From Paracoccaceae bacterium (GTDB lineage: Bacteria > Pseudomonadota > Alphaproteobacteria > Rhodobacterales > Rhodobacteraceae), in the NCBI GenBank assembly GCA_029243395.1, contig JAQWSE010000005.1:124001-188000 (forward strand): a stretch of DNA of 64,000 nt, given 5' to 3'. Numbering within the stretch: the stretch's first letter is position 1; every line of letters starts with the position of its first letter. This document shows, in pieces, positions 1-10,531 of the stretch. The translations under genes were made by a program, and so were the position numbers. Below the pieces are notes generated by a model. That model searched no databases. It was not told the origin of the DNA and saw only the letters and a list, made by a program, of their open reading frames with translations.

Positions 1-685
1 TTTTGATGATCCTTCCACTAACCATAATGTGCACATAATCAGGCTTGATATGGGTTAAAAGACGTTGATAGTGCGTAATAATTAAAAAAGATCTATTTGG
101 AGACCTCAGTGCATTCACTCCCTGAGAAACCTGTCTCATAGCATCTACATCAAGCCCGCTATCAGTTTCATCCAAAATACACAATTTTGGCTCTAAAAGA
201 GCCATTTGAAGAATTTCATTTCTTTTTTTCTCACCACCTGAAAAACCTACATTCAAAGGTCGTTTAAGCATTTCCATATCGACACTAAGATCTGAAGCTT
301 TATTTTTAACTAGTTTCAAGAATTCAGCTGGATTAAGTTCTTTTTCTTGTCGAGCCTTTTTTTGAGAATTCAGTGCAGTTCTCATAAAGGATAGGTTCCC
401 TACGCCAGGGATCTCAAGTGGATATTGAAATGCTAGAAAAATTCCTTTTATTGCTCTATCTTGAGCCTCTAGTTCCAATATACTATTACCCTCTAAATTG
501 ATATCTCCCCCAGTAATCTCATAACCCTCCTTTCCACATATAGCATGTGAAAGGGTGGATTTTCCTGAACCGTTGGGTCCCATGATAGCATGCACCTCAC
601 CTGGATTTATCTTCAAATTAAATCCCTGAATTATCTCTTTATCAACTTCTGATATTTTTACCTTCAAATCTTTTATTTCTAACAT
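1..685 (-). CDS. sufC: SufC, Fe-S assembly ATPase (3' end cut by window edge)
   Basis: SufC is the cytosolic ABC-type ATPase of the SufBCD scaffold that builds Fe-S clusters. About 228 codons are visible from the ATG at 685; the family is about 250 residues, so only the C-terminal tail is lost beyond base 1. Seen: Walker A GPNGSGKST at residues 36-44, a signature FSGGEKKR near 148-155 in the SufC form, and Walker B with LDETDSGLD near 171-179. No membrane segments are present, as expected for a soluble ABC subunit. It starts 2 nt after the sufB stop, so the two are translationally linked, and the operon continues leftwards, presumably into sufD. Confidence 0.96.
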   Translation of the reverse strand, partial: MLEIKDLKVKISEVDKEIIQGFNLKINPGEVHAIMGPNGSGKSTLSHAICGKEGYEITGGDINLEGNSILELEAQDRAIKGIFLAFQYPLEIPGVGNLSFMRTALNSQKKARQEKELNPAEFLKLVKNKASDLSVDMEMLKRPLNVGFSGGEKKRNEILQMALLEPKLCILDETDSGLDVDAMRQVSQGVNALRSPNRSFLIITHYQRLLTHIKPDYVHIMVSGRIIK

Positions 686-687
686 TA

Positions 688-2211
688 TTAACCTACTGAA
701 CCTTCCAAACTAATTGCGACTAACTTCTGAGCTTCTAATGCAAACTCCATTGGCAGAGCTTGTAATACTTCTTTGCAAAAACCATTAACAATCAAAGCCA
801 CGGCATCCTCCTCACCAATACCTCTTTGCAAACAATAGAATAATTGATCATCATCTATCTTTGAGGTGGTTGCTTCATGCTCAGTTCTTGAAGAACTATT
901 CTTGTTCTCAATATAAGGAACTGTGTGAGCTCCACATTTGTTTCCGATTAAAAGGCTGTCACATTGAGTGAAATTCCTACTATCTAATGCTTTAGGATGT
1001 ATGTTAACTAATCCTCTATATGTATTTTGAGCCTTACCAGCAGATATACCTTTCGAAACAATTCTACTTCTAGTGCCTCTGCCTAAATGAGTCATTTTTG
1101 TTCCCGTATCGGCCTGCTGATAGTTATTAGCGATCGCAACAGAATAAAATTCCCCCTGACTATAATCTCCTCTTAGAATGCAGGATGGGTATTTCCATGT
1201 GACGGCAGAGCCCGTTTCAATTTGTGTCCACATCACCTTAGACCTAACACCTCGGCAATCAGCCCTTTTCGTAACAAAATTATAGATTCCGCCGTTCCCA
1301 TTCTTGTCGCCAGGATACCAATTCTGAACAGTAGAATATTTAATATCGGCATTATCGAGAGCAACTAATTCTACTACTGCCGCATGAAGCTGATTAGTGT
1401 CACGCATTGGAGCTGTGCAACCCTCTAAATAACTTACCTGTGAGTCTTTATCAGCGATAATCAGTGTGCGTTCAAACTGACCTGTGTTTTCCGCATTAAT
1501 CCTAAAATAAGTACTTAACTCCATAGGACATTTAACCCCTTCAGGAATATAAACAAATGATCCATCAGAGAAAACTGCCGAATTCAAGGTAGCAAAATAA
1601 TTGTCAGATCTTGGGACAACAGTTCCAATATATTTCCTCACAAGTTCAGGGTAAGAGTGTATGGCTTCAGAAATTGAGCAAAAAATGATCCCCAACTTGG
1701 CTAACTCATCCTTAAAGGTGGTTCCTACTGAAACGCTATCAAAAACAGCATCCACTGCCACCTTTGGTTTTACGTCAGCACTAGCGTATTCTGCCCCAAC
1801 AACGCCAGCCAAAAATTCTTGCTCTTTAAGAGGGATCCCTAGCTTGGCATAGGTCTCAAGTAAAGCTGGTTCAACATCCGCTAAAGATTTTGGCCTTTCT
1901 TTGAGAGATTTAGGTTTAGCATAATAATATTGATCCTGGTAATCAATTTTTTTGTATTTCAACATTGGCCAGTTTGGTTCAAACATTTTTGTCCATCGCT
2001 GATATGCTTCCAGTCTCCAAGTCAGCATCCATTCTGGTTCTAAATTCTTCTTTGAGATAAGCTTAACAATCTCCTCTGAAATGCCTTTAGGAGCATAATC
2101 CATTTCGATATCAGTACTAAAGCCGTACTTATAATCTTCTTTCAAAGAGTTGACCGACTCAATTGTTCCTGGATCAATTCCTTTTTTAGCTTCTGTATAA
2201 ACATTTGACAT
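688..2211 (-). CDS. sufB: SufB, Fe-S cluster scaffold subunit
   Basis: SufB is the scaffold subunit of SufBC2D on which clusters are assembled from desulfurase-derived sulfur. The protein is about 507 residues with the family's conserved C-terminal block: the cysteine in [21 protein letters not shown] and a late cysteine in NGFCKEV. I chose the ATG at 2211 rather than an in-frame GTG four codons upstream, because GGGTGAG lies 6 nt before the ATG and the GTG falls inside this ribosome binding site. It lies between the cysteine desulfurase gene (32 nt upstream) and sufC (2 nt downstream), the usual alphaproteobacterial SUF order. Confidence 0.97.
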   Translation of the reverse strand: MSNVYTEAKKGIDPGTIESVNSLKEDYKYGFSTDIEMDYAPKGISEEIVKLISKKNLEPEWMLTWRLEAYQRWTKMFEPNWPMLKYKKIDYQDQYYYAKPKSLKERPKSLADVEPALLETYAKLGIPLKEQEFLAGVVGAEYASADVKPKVAVDAVFDSVSVGTTFKDELAKLGIIFCSISEAIHSYPELVRKYIGTVVPRSDNYFATLNSAVFSDGSFVYIPEGVKCPMELSTYFRINAENTGQFERTLIIADKDSQVSYLEGCTAPMRDTNQLHAAVVELVALDNADIKYSTVQNWYPGDKNGNGGIYNFVTKRADCRGVRSKVMWTQIETGSAVTWKYPSCILRGDYSQGEFYSVAIANNYQQADTGTKMTHLGRGTRSRIVSKGISAGKAQNTYRGLVNIHPKALDSRNFTQCDSLLIGNKCGAHTVPYIENKNSSSRTEHEATTSKIDDDQLFYCLQRGIGEEDAVALIVNGFCKEVLQALPMEFALEAQKLVAISLEGSVG

Positions 2212-2243
2212 TATGCATCTCACCCATTTTGTTCAAAAATTAT

Positions 2244-3290
2244 TTATGCTGCTTTTCTTTTCCACTCATCCAACTGCAAAGACCAGGCCTCTACAAATCT
2301 CTCTAAGTCTTCAGTCGTTGTGCTTGAACCTATAGAAACTCTAATTCCACAATTGCTTAATTCTTTTGAATATCCCATAGATACCACTGCTCTGCCTTTA
2401 TCTTTCTTTCCATTAGAACAAGCCATACCTGAAGAAACCGAAAACCCTCTTAAATCTAGACCAGCCACTTGTAAATCACCTCGCCATCCAGGAGTTAGAA
2501 AGTAACTCGTATTAGGTAATCGGTTGACCGATGCACCTATTATAATCGTGCTATCGCTCACTTCTCTTAAGAGCTTTTCTAAATAGTCGCGCCTTTTTCT
2601 AATCTCCGAATCCAAACCTGATTTAATTTCAGCTGATCTATATTCCGCCGCAGCAGCAAATCCTATAATATTGGTTAAGCATTCGGTCCCAGATCTATTC
2701 CCAGTTTCTTGGCCACCTCCTCGAATAAGTGGCGCTATTGTTGCTCTGTCATTAACAAGTAATGCACCAACACCTTTTGGACCACCTATCTTGTGAGATG
2801 AAATTGCTGCAAATTCATAAGAAATATCCGAAAAATCAGTTCGAACCTTACCAAATGCCTGAACAGCGTCTGTAAATAAAATTCCCTCTGGTACATCTTG
2901 AATAATACCAGTTTCTGAATTGGCTATTTGCAAACTTGATTCCCCTGGGGAATCCACAGTTACATGACCAAATTTAGATACACTCAAGTGAGGATTAGAC
3001 CAAACTGTCACACAATCATGCTCTATGGGAGCACATTCAAAAAAACGGGAATGAAGCACCATAGAGGCTGCCTCTGTTGCCCCAGAAGTGAAAACAAGTG
3101 AGTGACGAGAGCTCAACCCAACTATTTCTGCTATTTTATCTCTTGCGCTCTCCAGTGCATTTCTTGCTTCCCTACCCTCAAAATGAATTGATGAGGGATT
3201 ACCATATTGTTTTAAAGACTGGATCATTGCAGACGAAGCATGTCTAGATAAAGGTTCTGACGCATTCCAATCTAAATAAATTCGCTGCAT
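2244..3290 (-). CDS. Cysteine desulfurase, NifS/IscS class, SUF-operon type
   Basis: PLP enzyme that takes sulfur from cysteine as a protein persulfide for Fe-S assembly. It is about 348 residues. The PLP lysine is K167 in SSHKIGGPKG and the persulfide cysteine is about C291 in SSGMACSNG. The presence of IGGPKG and the length place it in the NifS/IscS class rather than the SufS class, but it is some 50 residues shorter than E. coli IscS. The start at 3290 (MQRIYLDWN) is preferred because the upstream extension would overlap the iscR stop; the gap to iscR is 4 nt. Alphaproteobacterial SUF operons normally carry such a gene between the Rrf2 regulator and sufB, with a separate sufS further on. 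Confidence 0.93.
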   Translation of the reverse strand: MQRIYLDWNASEPLSRHASSAMIQSLKQYGNPSSIHFEGREARNALESARDKIAEIVGLSSRHSLVFTSGATEAASMVLHSRFFECAPIEHDCVTVWSNPHLSVSKFGHVTVDSPGESSLQIANSETGIIQDVPEGILFTDAVQAFGKVRTDFSDISYEFAAISSHKIGGPKGVGALLVNDRATIAPLIRGGGQETGNRSGTECLTNIIGFAAAAEYRSAEIKSGLDSEIRKRRDYLEKLLREVSDSTIIIGASVNRLPNTSYFLTPGWRGDLQVAGLDLRGFSVSSGMACSNGKKDKGRAVVSMGYSKELSNCGIRVSIGSSTTTEDLERFVEAWSLQLDEWKRKAA

Positions 3291-3294
3291 GATT

Positions 3295-3753
3295 TTAAGA
3301 GTCAGAAATTGAAACAAAATGAGGTACAGCCGGACACGGATTTAGTTGATCTGTCGCTATATCCGACAATCGCATCTGATGCAAAAAAACATAAATATTA
3401 GCGGATAATTGCTCCCACATTTTTGCCGACAACTCTTCTTCCTCCGTCTTTGCTTGTTTTACTAATGACATTTTTTTTTCTGACCCTAAATCCAAATCTT
3501 GATCCACCGCTTTCAGTATATCAGAAACTCTAAGAGTTTCAGGAGATCTAGATATTGTATAACCTCCTGAAGAACCTCGAAAAGATTTAACAATCCCAGC
3601 TTTTCTTAATTTAACAAAAAGTTGCTCTAGATAGGGTAACGAAATATTTTGCCTTTCTGATATCTCTGAAAGACTAACCCTTTTCTGTCCAGGACTTCTT
3701 GACATATCAACCAAAGCGATCAACGCGTATTTGCCTTGGGTATTTAACTTCAT
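3295..3753 (-). CDS. iscR: IscR-like Rrf2 regulator with a single cysteine
   Basis: Rrf2-family winged-helix regulator of 152 residues, first gene of the SUF operon. The N-terminal DNA-binding part (KLNTQGKYALIALVDM, then SLPYLEQLF and RGSSGGYTISR) is clear. Canonical IscR ligates its 2Fe-2S cluster with three cysteines near 92, 98 and 104; here the whole protein has one cysteine, C140 in NPCPAVPHF. IscR of Rhodobacter sphaeroides is known to have a single cysteine and still to bind a cluster, so this is a recognised alphaproteobacterial variant and not a broken gene. A strong match to half of a type-1 IscR site lies 14 nt upstream of the start, which suggests autoregulation. Confidence 0.92.
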   Translation of the reverse strand: MKLNTQGKYALIALVDMSRSPGQKRVSLSEISERQNISLPYLEQLFVKLRKAGIVKSFRGSSGGYTISRSPETLRVSDILKAVDQDLDLGSEKKMSLVKQAKTEEEELSAKMWEQLSANIYVFLHQMRLSDIATDQLNPCPAVPHFVSISDS

Positions 3754-3767
3754 GCCCTAACACCTAA

Positions 3768-3792
3768 ATAGTTGACTAAAACAGATTTAACA
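3768..3792. promoter_or_regulatory. Probable type-1 IscR operator upstream of iscR
   Basis: Bases 3768-3784 read ATAGTTGACTAAAACAG and match the first 17 positions of the 25-bp E. coli type-1 IscR consensus without a mismatch. The right arm (3785-3792) is poorly conserved, matching at only two or three positions. The box lies between iscR (minus, ATG at 3753) and the plus-strand hydrolase (ATG at 3892), so it could act on both. The match is seen directly; binding is inferred. Confidence 0.6.
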
Positions 3793-3891
3793 CGTAACTG
3801 AATATCTAAAATCTAGACAATCTTTCTTTAGAATCATTCTAGAATAATGATCTCATTTGGTCAAGGAGCTAGAATTAAATATGGAGCAAAA

Positions 3892-4542
3892 ATGCCTGAA
3901 GTAATCTTTCAAGGGGCGGATGGTCGACTGGAAGGAAGGTTTCATCCCCAAAGATCTACCGATTCACCGATAGCAATTATCTTACATCCACACCCAGAAT
4001 ACAGTGGCACCATGAATAATAAGATTGTTTATAATCTCCATTATAGCTTTTTTAAAATGGGTTTTTCTTGTTTAAGATTTAATTTTCGAGGTGTGGGTAA
4101 AAGCGAAGGAACATTTGATCAAGGCGTAGGTGAGTTGGCTGATGCCACTTCAGCACTCGATTTCCTACAATCTCATGTTCCAAATGCTCGAGCCTGTTGG
4201 GTGGTTGGATTTTCGTTCGGCGCCTGGATAGGAATGCAAATCTTAATGCGTAGACCTGAGGTTACTGGATTTGTTTCGATTTCCCCCCCTGCAAATACTT
4301 ATGATTTTTCATTCTTGGCGCCTTGCCCATCTTCAGGCCTGATAATCAATGGGTCGAACGACAAAGTCGTTCCCTCAGATAAAGTGACTGAACTAGTAAA
4401 CAAATTACAACAACAAAAGGGTATCATGATCACTCACGAGGTGATCGAAAATGCAAACCATTTTTTCGATCCAGGAATGGATCAAATGTTAGACACAACA
4501 CAAAAATATGTCCGAAAGCGATTAACCGAAAATACCCGCTAG
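3892..4542 (+). CDS. Alpha/beta hydrolase, dienelactone-hydrolase-like small family
   Basis: Cytosolic alpha/beta hydrolase of 216 residues; the substrate is unknown. The oxyanion-side motif LHPHPEYSGTMNN is at about 31-43, the nucleophile S108 sits in GFSFGAW, an acidic residue is in NGSNDKVVP, and the catalytic histidine is in ENANHFF near the C-terminus. An upstream in-frame ATG at 3847 exists, but homologous alphaproteobacterial proteins begin MPEV, and GGAG lies 8 nt before the ATG at 3892, so that start is chosen. It is divergent from iscR and 9 nt upstream of tyrS, so the two probably form an operon. Confidence 0.85.
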   Translation: MPEVIFQGADGRLEGRFHPQRSTDSPIAIILHPHPEYSGTMNNKIVYNLHYSFFKMGFSCLRFNFRGVGKSEGTFDQGVGELADATSALDFLQSHVPNARACWVVGFSFGAWIGMQILMRRPEVTGFVSISPPANTYDFSFLAPCPSSGLIINGSNDKVVPSDKVTELVNKLQQQKGIMITHEVIENANHFFDPGMDQMLDTTQKYVRKRLTENTR

Positions 4543-4551
4543 ACTATTAAA

Positions 4552-5820
4552 ATGCACAAAGATATAGAAATAAAATCAGAGTTTTTAAGAGTACTCAGTT
4601 CTCGTGGATTTATTCACGATTGCACGGATATAAAAGGACTAGATAGTCAGCAATGCATTAATAAGAAATTAATTGCCTATGTTGGTTATGATGCAACAGC
4701 GCAATCTCTCCATGTAGGTCACCTAGTAAACATTATGATGCTGCGATGGCTGCAAAAATTTGGCGGCCAGCCAATAACTTTAATTGGAGGAGGAACAACT
4801 AGAATTGGAGATCCCTCTTTCAGATCTGAAGAAAGACCCATATTAAGTATAAGAAACATTAATTCTAATGTTGTATCACTGCGAACTATTTTCAACAAAT
4901 ATTTGAATTATAAAAACGAACCTAATAAAGCTTTGATGGTTGACAATGAATCCTGGCTTACAGAATTAAATTATCTAGAATTTCTGAGGGATTTTGGAAA
5001 ACATTTTTCTATAAATCGTATGCTGTCTTTTGATTCTGTAAAGACCCGGTTAGACAGAGAGCAGTCTTTAAGTTTTTTAGAATTCAATTACATGCTTTTA
5101 CAGGCTTATGATTTTTTGGAGTTAAACAGAAAATTTAATTGCTCTCTCCAAATCGGAGGCTCTGATCAATGGGGTAATATAGTGTCTGGGATAGACTTGA
5201 TTAGGCGTATTTCCAACAAACATGCCTTTGGATTGACATCTCCACTAATTACTACTGCTGATGGAAAAAAAATGGGCAAATCTCATGGCAAAGCTATCTG
5301 GTTAAATCCCAAACTGCTATCACCATATGAATTTTGGCAATTCTGGAGGAATACAGATGATAGCGATGTAACTAGATTTTTGCTACTGTATACGGAATTA
5401 CCATATGATGATTGTATAAAATATGGCGCATTGAAGGGCCAGCAGATCAATGATGCAAAAATTTTATTAGCAAACCAGATCACTGAGTTATGTCATGGGA
5501 AAACCGCCTCTATGAAAGCAAACACCACAGCGGTAAAAGTTTTTCAGCATGGTGAGATTGACTTTAATTTACCAACTCAAAGAATAAGTTTAAATGAGTT
5601 AAAACCAATGATTACCATCAGTCAATTACTTATCAAGTCAGGATTAGTTTCAAGTGGAAAAGAAGCAAAGCGCTTAATAGCAGAAGATGGAGCTAGGTAC
5701 AACGATAAATTGATTACCTCACCTAATCTCCAATTAACTGAAAAAGACTTTAAAAGCCCGATAAAACTCTCCGCAGGAAAAAAAAGGCATGTACTTTTAA
5801 AGCTTGAAACTGATCAATGA
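4552..5820 (+). CDS. tyrS: Tyrosyl-tRNA synthetase
   Basis: Class I aminoacyl-tRNA synthetase charging tRNA-Tyr, 422 residues, the expected length. The HIGH motif is HVGH in [11 protein letters not shown]; the tyrosine-pocket segments GYDATAQS and GGSDQWGNI are present; the KMSKS loop reads [10 protein letters not shown]-terminal S4 RNA-binding domain is visible ([21 protein letters not shown]). It follows the hydrolase by 9 nt and converges on the cyclophilin gene, whose stop is 10 nt away. The ribosome binding site is weak, consistent with coupling to the upstream gene. Confidence 0.97.
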   Translation: MHKDIEIKSEFLRVLSSRGFIHDCTDIKGLDSQQCINKKLIAYVGYDATAQSLHVGHLVNIMMLRWLQKFGGQPITLIGGGTTRIGDPSFRSEERPILSIRNINSNVVSLRTIFNKYLNYKNEPNKALMVDNESWLTELNYLEFLRDFGKHFSINRMLSFDSVKTRLDREQSLSFLEFNYMLLQAYDFLELNRKFNCSLQIGGSDQWGNIVSGIDLIRRISNKHAFGLTSPLITTADGKKMGKSHGKAIWLNPKLLSPYEFWQFWRNTDDSDVTRFLLLYTELPYDDCIKYGALKGQQINDAKILLANQITELCHGKTASMKANTTAVKVFQHGEIDFNLPTQRISLNELKPMITISQLLIKSGLVSSGKEAKRLIAEDGARYNDKLITSPNLQLTEKDFKSPIKLSAGKKRHVLLKLETDQ

Positions 5821-5830
5821 TTTAATAACC

Positions 5831-6400
5831 CTAATCTCCAGAAATAATAGTAACTTGCTTCATAAAATCAGGGTTTTTTGAAATCATTCCATTATTTTCT
5901 TTATTGCCTTTTTTGATCCCATCCACAATATCCATACCGGAGATCACTTTACCAAAGACCGTATACTTTCCATTTAAGAAATGCCCATCTTCTAGCATTA
6001 TAAAAAATTGACTATTAGCGGAGTTTGGATCTTGAGATCGGGCCATGCCTACCATTCCACGATCGAATGGTTGAGTAGAAAACTCTGCCTTCAAATCATT
6101 TAATTTGGATCCGCCCCTTCCTACCATTGTAGGTTGAAATTCATCATATAAGTTTCCATACATCACATCACCACTTTGAGCCATAAAACCCTCAATCACT
6201 CGATGAAAAACAACCCCATCATATTCTTTTTGGGATACAAGATACTTTATTTGATCTACGTGATTTGGAGCTAACTCCTCTAAGAGTTCAATATCAACTA
6301 GCCCTCTAACTTGTCCTGAAATTTCTAAACGCATCAAATCTCTTGCTGAAATTGTTTCAGAATAAAAAAGAAACATTATTCCAATTAAAATTATTCGCAT
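5831..6400 (-). CDS. Cyclophilin peptidyl-prolyl isomerase, exported
   Basis: Cyclophilin-type cis/trans prolyl isomerase of 189 residues. The N-terminus MRIILIGIMFLFYSETISA is a likely signal peptide, which suggests a periplasmic chaperone. The catalytic core is intact: VFHRVIEGFMAQSGD and SQFFIMLEDGHFLNG. It is the second of two tandem cyclophilins, 26 nt after the cytosolic copy, and the two share long identical stretches around the active site. Tandem cyclophilins downstream of coaD are common in alphaproteobacteria. Confidence 0.93.
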   Translation of the reverse strand: MRIILIGIMFLFYSETISARDLMRLEISGQVRGLVDIELLEELAPNHVDQIKYLVSQKEYDGVVFHRVIEGFMAQSGDVMYGNLYDEFQPTMVGRGGSKLNDLKAEFSTQPFDRGMVGMARSQDPNSANSQFFIMLEDGHFLNGKYTVFGKVISGMDIVDGIKKGNKENNGMISKNPDFMKQVTIISGD

Positions 6401-6426
6401 TTTAGTTCTCCCTTAGTCTTCATACT

Positions 6427-6939
6427 TTATTTCAGCCAGGCTGAAATGATCATGTCAGGATTTTCTACTGCCCCATTCTGATTTGAGTCACCCTTTTTTA
6501 TTCGATCCACAAATTTTATTCCCCTAGTTACTTTACCAAAAACTGTGTAATTTCCATTCAGAAAGTGTCCATCCTCTAGCATTATAAAAAACTGACTGTT
6601 CGCCGAATTTGGATCCTGAGATCTAGCCATACCCAAAACACCTCGATCAAACGGAAAATCTGAAAATTCCTGGGCCAAATCTGGCTTTTCTGAACTGCCT
6701 GTACCACACCGATCTAGATCAAAGTTTTTCTCATGATTACCGAATAAAACATCACCTGTTTGTGCCATAAATCCCTCTATAACCCTATGGAAAACAACAT
6801 TATTGTATGAACCCGCATTTACAAGTTCAATGATTCGTTCAACATGATTGAATGCGATTTCCTCAAACAATCTGCAAATAACTATTCCATCTTTCAATTT
6901 TAAATATAATGATGGACCCTTGGGAAGCTTTCTTGCCAT
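6427..6939 (-). CDS. ppiB: Cyclophilin peptidyl-prolyl isomerase, cytosolic
   Basis: Cyclophilin of 170 residues without a signal peptide, hence probably cytosolic. The core motifs VFHRVIEGFMAQTGD and SQFFIMLEDGHFLNG are intact, with the catalytic arginine in FHRV. It lies 21 nt after the coaD stop and 26 nt before the exported paralogue, on the same strand, and all three are probably cotranscribed. The pair differs mainly at the N-terminus and in the loops, consistent with an old duplication followed by a change of location. Confidence 0.92.
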   Translation of the reverse strand: MARKLPKGPSLYLKLKDGIVICRLFEEIAFNHVERIIELVNAGSYNNVVFHRVIEGFMAQTGDVLFGNHEKNFDLDRCGTGSSEKPDLAQEFSDFPFDRGVLGMARSQDPNSANSQFFIMLEDGHFLNGNYTVFGKVTRGIKFVDRIKKGDSNQNGAVENPDMIISAWLK

Positions 6940-6960
6940 GCTTTACACCTCTAATACTTT

Positions 6961-7476
6961 CTATGAATTAATTCTATTTCTTTTTATCTCTGAAAAAGAA
7001 GCTAATCTTTTTTGAACTGATTTAGGTACAAATTCCTTAGTCTCTCCCCCAAACCGAGCTATTTCTTTGACTAGCTTAGAAGCTATAGATTGATAACTGT
7101 TATCGGCCATAAGGAAAACTGTCTCAATTTTGTCTGAAAGCACCCTATTCATTCCAACCATTTGAAATTCATATTCAAAATCTGAAACGGCACGTAAGCC
7201 CCGAATAATTACGTTAGCATTAACATCTTTTGCACACTCGATTAACAAGTTTTCAAAAGGATGTGTTGATATTTCAATTTCTAATTCCTTGGCAATTGGG
7301 TTAATTTCTTCATCAATCATCTGCACCCTTTCTTCCAAACCAAACATTGGTGATTTAGCATTGTTGATAGCAACTCCAATGATGAGTTTATCTACTAATC
7401 TGGAAGACCGGCGTATGATATCAATATGTCCGAGAGTTAAAGGATCGAAAGTTCCTGGGTATAAGCCTATGCGCAT
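6961..7476 (-). CDS. coaD: Phosphopantetheine adenylyltransferase (CoaD)
   Basis: Transfers AMP from ATP to 4'-phosphopantetheine, the penultimate step of coenzyme A synthesis. It is 171 residues with the nucleotidyltransferase signature GTFDPLTLGHIDI at the N-terminus, the RGLRAVSDFEYEFQM segment and SSKLVKE-like SIASKLVKEIA near the C-terminus. The start at 7476 is chosen because homologues begin MRIGLYPGTFDP and GGTGA lies 5 nt before this ATG; a longer reading would overlap uvrA. The uvrA stop is 31 nt upstream, so it may be cotranscribed from the uvrA side. Confidence 0.95.
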   Translation of the reverse strand: MRIGLYPGTFDPLTLGHIDIIRRSSRLVDKLIIGVAINNAKSPMFGLEERVQMIDEEINPIAKELEIEISTHPFENLLIECAKDVNANVIIRGLRAVSDFEYEFQMVGMNRVLSDKIETVFLMADNSYQSIASKLVKEIARFGGETKEFVPKSVQKRLASFSEIKRNRINS

Positions 7477-7507
7477 TAAATTCACCATAAATATATTGAA
7501 CAAAGTA

Positions 7508-10360
7508 TCAGTGCCCAACAGAATTTTCAAACAAAATTCTCTTTAAGAATACCCCAGTAAAACTTTCTTTAATCTTAGCGACCTCTTCTGGTGAGCCTTG
7601 TGCAATCACTTCACCACCAGAATCGCCGCCTTCAGGACCAATATCAATAATGAAATCAGCTGTTTTAACAACATCTAAGTTATGTTCAATTACAATTACC
7701 GAATTTCCTTGATCAACTAGCTTATGAAGAACATTAAGTAAATTTTTCACATCTTCAAAATGTAATCCTGTGGTAGGCTCATCAAGAATGTAAAGAGTCT
7801 TTCCAGTTGACCTTCTAGAAAGCTCTTTTGATAGTTTTACTCTTTGGGCTTCACCTCCAGATAGCGTAGTAGCCGATTGACCGACCTTAATATATCCCAA
7901 CCCTACATTCATGAGGGTTTTCATCTTTTCACGAATGGTTGGCACCGCAGAAAAAAAATCTCCTGCCTCCTGGACAGTCAAATTTAGAACATCGGAAATA
8001 TTTTTTCCTTTAAATTTTATTTCTAAAGTTTCTCTGTTATATCGCTTACCTTTGCAACTCTCACACATAACATAAACATCGGGCAAGAAATGCATTTCAA
8101 TCTTTATGAGACCGTCTCCTTTACAGGCCTCACAACGACCTCCTTTAACATTAAAGGAAAACCTCCCCGGATTATAACCCCTAACTCGAGCCTCTGGCAA
8201 TCCGGCAAACCATTCCCTGATAGGTGAAAAGGCACCGGTATACGTAGCAGGATTTGATCTTGGAGTTCTACCTATTGGAGACTGATTTATGTCTATGACT
8301 TTGTCCAAAAAGTCTATACCTTTTATTTCTTTACATTTTGCAGGATTCGACCTGGAAGAGTTTAAATTCTGGGCTATTGTTTTAAACAAAGTTTCTATCA
8401 CTAATGTTGATTTTCCTCCTCCAGAAACACCCGTAACACAGGTGAAACAACCTAATGGAAAGCATGCATCGACGTTCTTCAAATTATTACCTGCTGCACC
8501 GAGTATTTCCAAGAAAAGACCATTGCCTTTCCTTCTAACGAAAGGAATATCAATCTTCATTGCCCCTGATAAATATTTTCCAGTTTTTGAATCTTCACAA
8601 CATTTAATTTCATGGGGGGTCCCTGCCGCAACAACCCTACCACCATGAATTCCTGCACCTGGACCAATATCTATTAAATGATCAGCCTCTAGCATGGCTT
8701 CTTGATCATGCTCAACTACTATCACTGTATTTCCTTGATCTCTAAGATTTTTTAAAGTGGACAGCAATCTAGCATTATCCCGTTGATGAAGCCCAATCGA
8801 AGGTTCATCAAGAACATAAAGTACGCCCGTTAAACCTGAACCAATCTGACTTGCTAATCTTATCCTTTGGCTCTCTCCTCCAGACAATGTTCCTGACGTC
8901 CTATTTAATGTTAAATAATCCAACCCCACGTCATTTAAGAAATTTAATCTTTCTTTGATTTCTTTTATGATAGGATAACCAACTTTTCTATTTTGCTCAC
9001 TCAACGTTTCAGCAATTTTTTCAAATTCTGCAAAAAGTTCTTTGACAGAAAGGCGAACCATCTGCCCAATATTCATATCGGCCACCTTAACAGCCAGTGC
9101 TTCCGCGTTCAGCCTGTAACCTTTGCATGATATACACTCTCGATTATTTTGGTAACGTTCAAATTCTTCTCTAATCCAACTGCTACCCGTCTCTCTATAC
9201 CTACGTTCAAGATTAGGAATAATTCCTTCAAAAGTTTTATTTACTTCATAAACCCTACCATTTTCATCATATTTAAAAGAGATTTTCTGTCCATTGGAGC
9301 CATTAAAAAACAAGTTTTTAATCTCACCCTTCAGATCTTTCCAAGGAATGTTTATTGAAAAATCATAAGCATCAGCTAACGAAATCAATGTTTGTTCAAT
9401 ATATGGAGATTGCTTTCTAGCCCAAGGAGACAAAGCTCCCTCAGATAAACTCAAAGATTCATTAGGAACAATCAGACTTTCATCAAAAAAAGATTCAATG
9501 CCCAAACCGTCGCATTTCTTACATGCCCCTGTAGGAGCATTAAAAGAAAACAACCGTGGTTCGATTTCTGCAATGGTAAATCCTGATATTGGGCAAGAAA
9601 AATTTTCTGAAAACACTATTCTTGAATTTTCACTTTCCGATAAAACTTCTACAACAGCTATTCCATCAGCAAGATCCAACGCCGTACGAAGACTATCAAC
9701 TAGCCTGCTTTCAATTCCCTGCTTTACAACAAGTCTATCTACGACAACCTCGATATTGTGTCTTATATTCTTTTCAAGGGTGGGAACCTCTTCAAATTCA
9801 TAAAAATGACCATCAATTTTTACTCTTTGAAAACCCTTTTTTTGCAGTTCTGCTAATTCTTTTCTATACTCTCCCTTTCTATCTCTCACAATGGGTGCAA
9901 GAAGAAAAATTCTTTCTTCTTGCTTTAACTCCATTATTTGATCAACCATATCAGAAGGTTGTTGTGCTCTGATTGGTAAACCAGTTTCTGGACTAAATGG
10001 AATACCAACCCTTGCAAATAGCAATCTTAGATAATCATATATCTCAGTGACTGTACCGACTGTAGACCGGGGGTTTTTACTAGTAGTTTTCTGCTCAATC
10101 GATATAGCCGGAGATAACCCCGAAATATGATCAACGTCAGGCTTATGCATAATATCTAAGAATTGTCTTGCATAAGCGCTAAGGCTTTCCACATACCTGC
10201 GTTGACCTTCTGCATATATAGTGTCAAAAGCAAGACTTGATTTTCCAGATCCAGATAAACCAGTAATTACTATGAATTTATCTCGTGGGATATTTATGTT
10301 AATGGATTTGAGGTTGTGTTCTCTAGCACCTTTGACAATAATCTCATCTTTTTTAGCCAT
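7508..10360 (-). CDS. uvrA: UvrA, excinuclease ABC damage-recognition ATPase
   Basis: Subunit A of nucleotide excision repair, which finds bulky lesions and loads UvrB. The protein is 950 residues with two ABC modules: Walker [10 protein letters not shown] near the N-terminus and GVSGGGKST in the second half, with LSGGESQRI and LSGGEAQRV signatures. Zinc-binding cysteine pairs are seen in [24 protein letters not shown] and CESCKGKR. It is divergent from ssb, a common arrangement. The 171-nt gap between them contains no GTTC-N7-GTTC box, so SOS control by LexA is not evident here, unlike in many relatives. Confidence 0.98.
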   Translation of the reverse strand: MAKKDEIIVKGAREHNLKSININIPRDKFIVITGLSGSGKSSLAFDTIYAEGQRRYVESLSAYARQFLDIMHKPDVDHISGLSPAISIEQKTTSKNPRSTVGTVTEIYDYLRLLFARVGIPFSPETGLPIRAQQPSDMVDQIMELKQEERIFLLAPIVRDRKGEYRKELAELQKKGFQRVKIDGHFYEFEEVPTLEKNIRHNIEVVVDRLVVKQGIESRLVDSLRTALDLADGIAVVEVLSESENSRIVFSENFSCPISGFTIAEIEPRLFSFNAPTGACKKCDGLGIESFFDESLIVPNESLSLSEGALSPWARKQSPYIEQTLISLADAYDFSINIPWKDLKGEIKNLFFNGSNGQKISFKYDENGRVYEVNKTFEGIIPNLERRYRETGSSWIREEFERYQNNRECISCKGYRLNAEALAVKVADMNIGQMVRLSVKELFAEFEKIAETLSEQNRKVGYPIIKEIKERLNFLNDVGLDYLTLNRTSGTLSGGESQRIRLASQIGSGLTGVLYVLDEPSIGLHQRDNARLLSTLKNLRDQGNTVIVVEHDQEAMLEADHLIDIGPGAGIHGGRVVAAGTPHEIKCCEDSKTGKYLSGAMKIDIPFVRRKGNGLFLEILGAAGNNLKNVDACFPLGCFTCVTGVSGGGKSTLVIETLFKTIAQNLNSSRSNPAKCKEIKGIDFLDKVIDINQSPIGRTPRSNPATYTGAFSPIREWFAGLPEARVRGYNPGRFSFNVKGGRCEACKGDGLIKIEMHFLPDVYVMCESCKGKRYNRETLEIKFKGKNISDVLNLTVQEAGDFFSAVPTIREKMKTLMNVGLGYIKVGQSATTLSGGEAQRVKLSKELSRRSTGKTLYILDEPTTGLHFEDVKNLLNVLHKLVDQGNSVIVIEHNLDVVKTADFIIDIGPEGGDSGGEVIAQGSPEEVAKIKESFTGVFLKRILFENSVGH

Positions 10361-10531
10361 TTAGGTAATCCATTCATTCTTATATCTTATTTTATTGCCA
10401 ATAAGGAAAACTTTTGTTTTTAAGTAGATATTCATGATTCCAAAATAGTAAATATCTGAAATGAAATTTTAGGTTTAAATGATTTAAAAAAAAACATATC
10501 GTAATGCAACATTAGTTATTTGGAGGTAATT

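Noticed and set aside
5831-6939. Recent gene duplication or assembly error at the two cyclophilins
   Set aside because: The copies differ throughout outside the active-site block, one has a signal peptide, and tandem cyclophilins near coaD are usual in alphaproteobacteria.
8289-9972. Several long plus-strand frames opposite uvrA
   Set aside because: They are antisense to a clear, intact uvrA coding sequence with all its motifs; the frames are shadows.
10361-10531. SOS box between uvrA and ssb
   Set aside because: No GTTC-N7-GTTC or GAAC-N7-GAAC is present on inspection.
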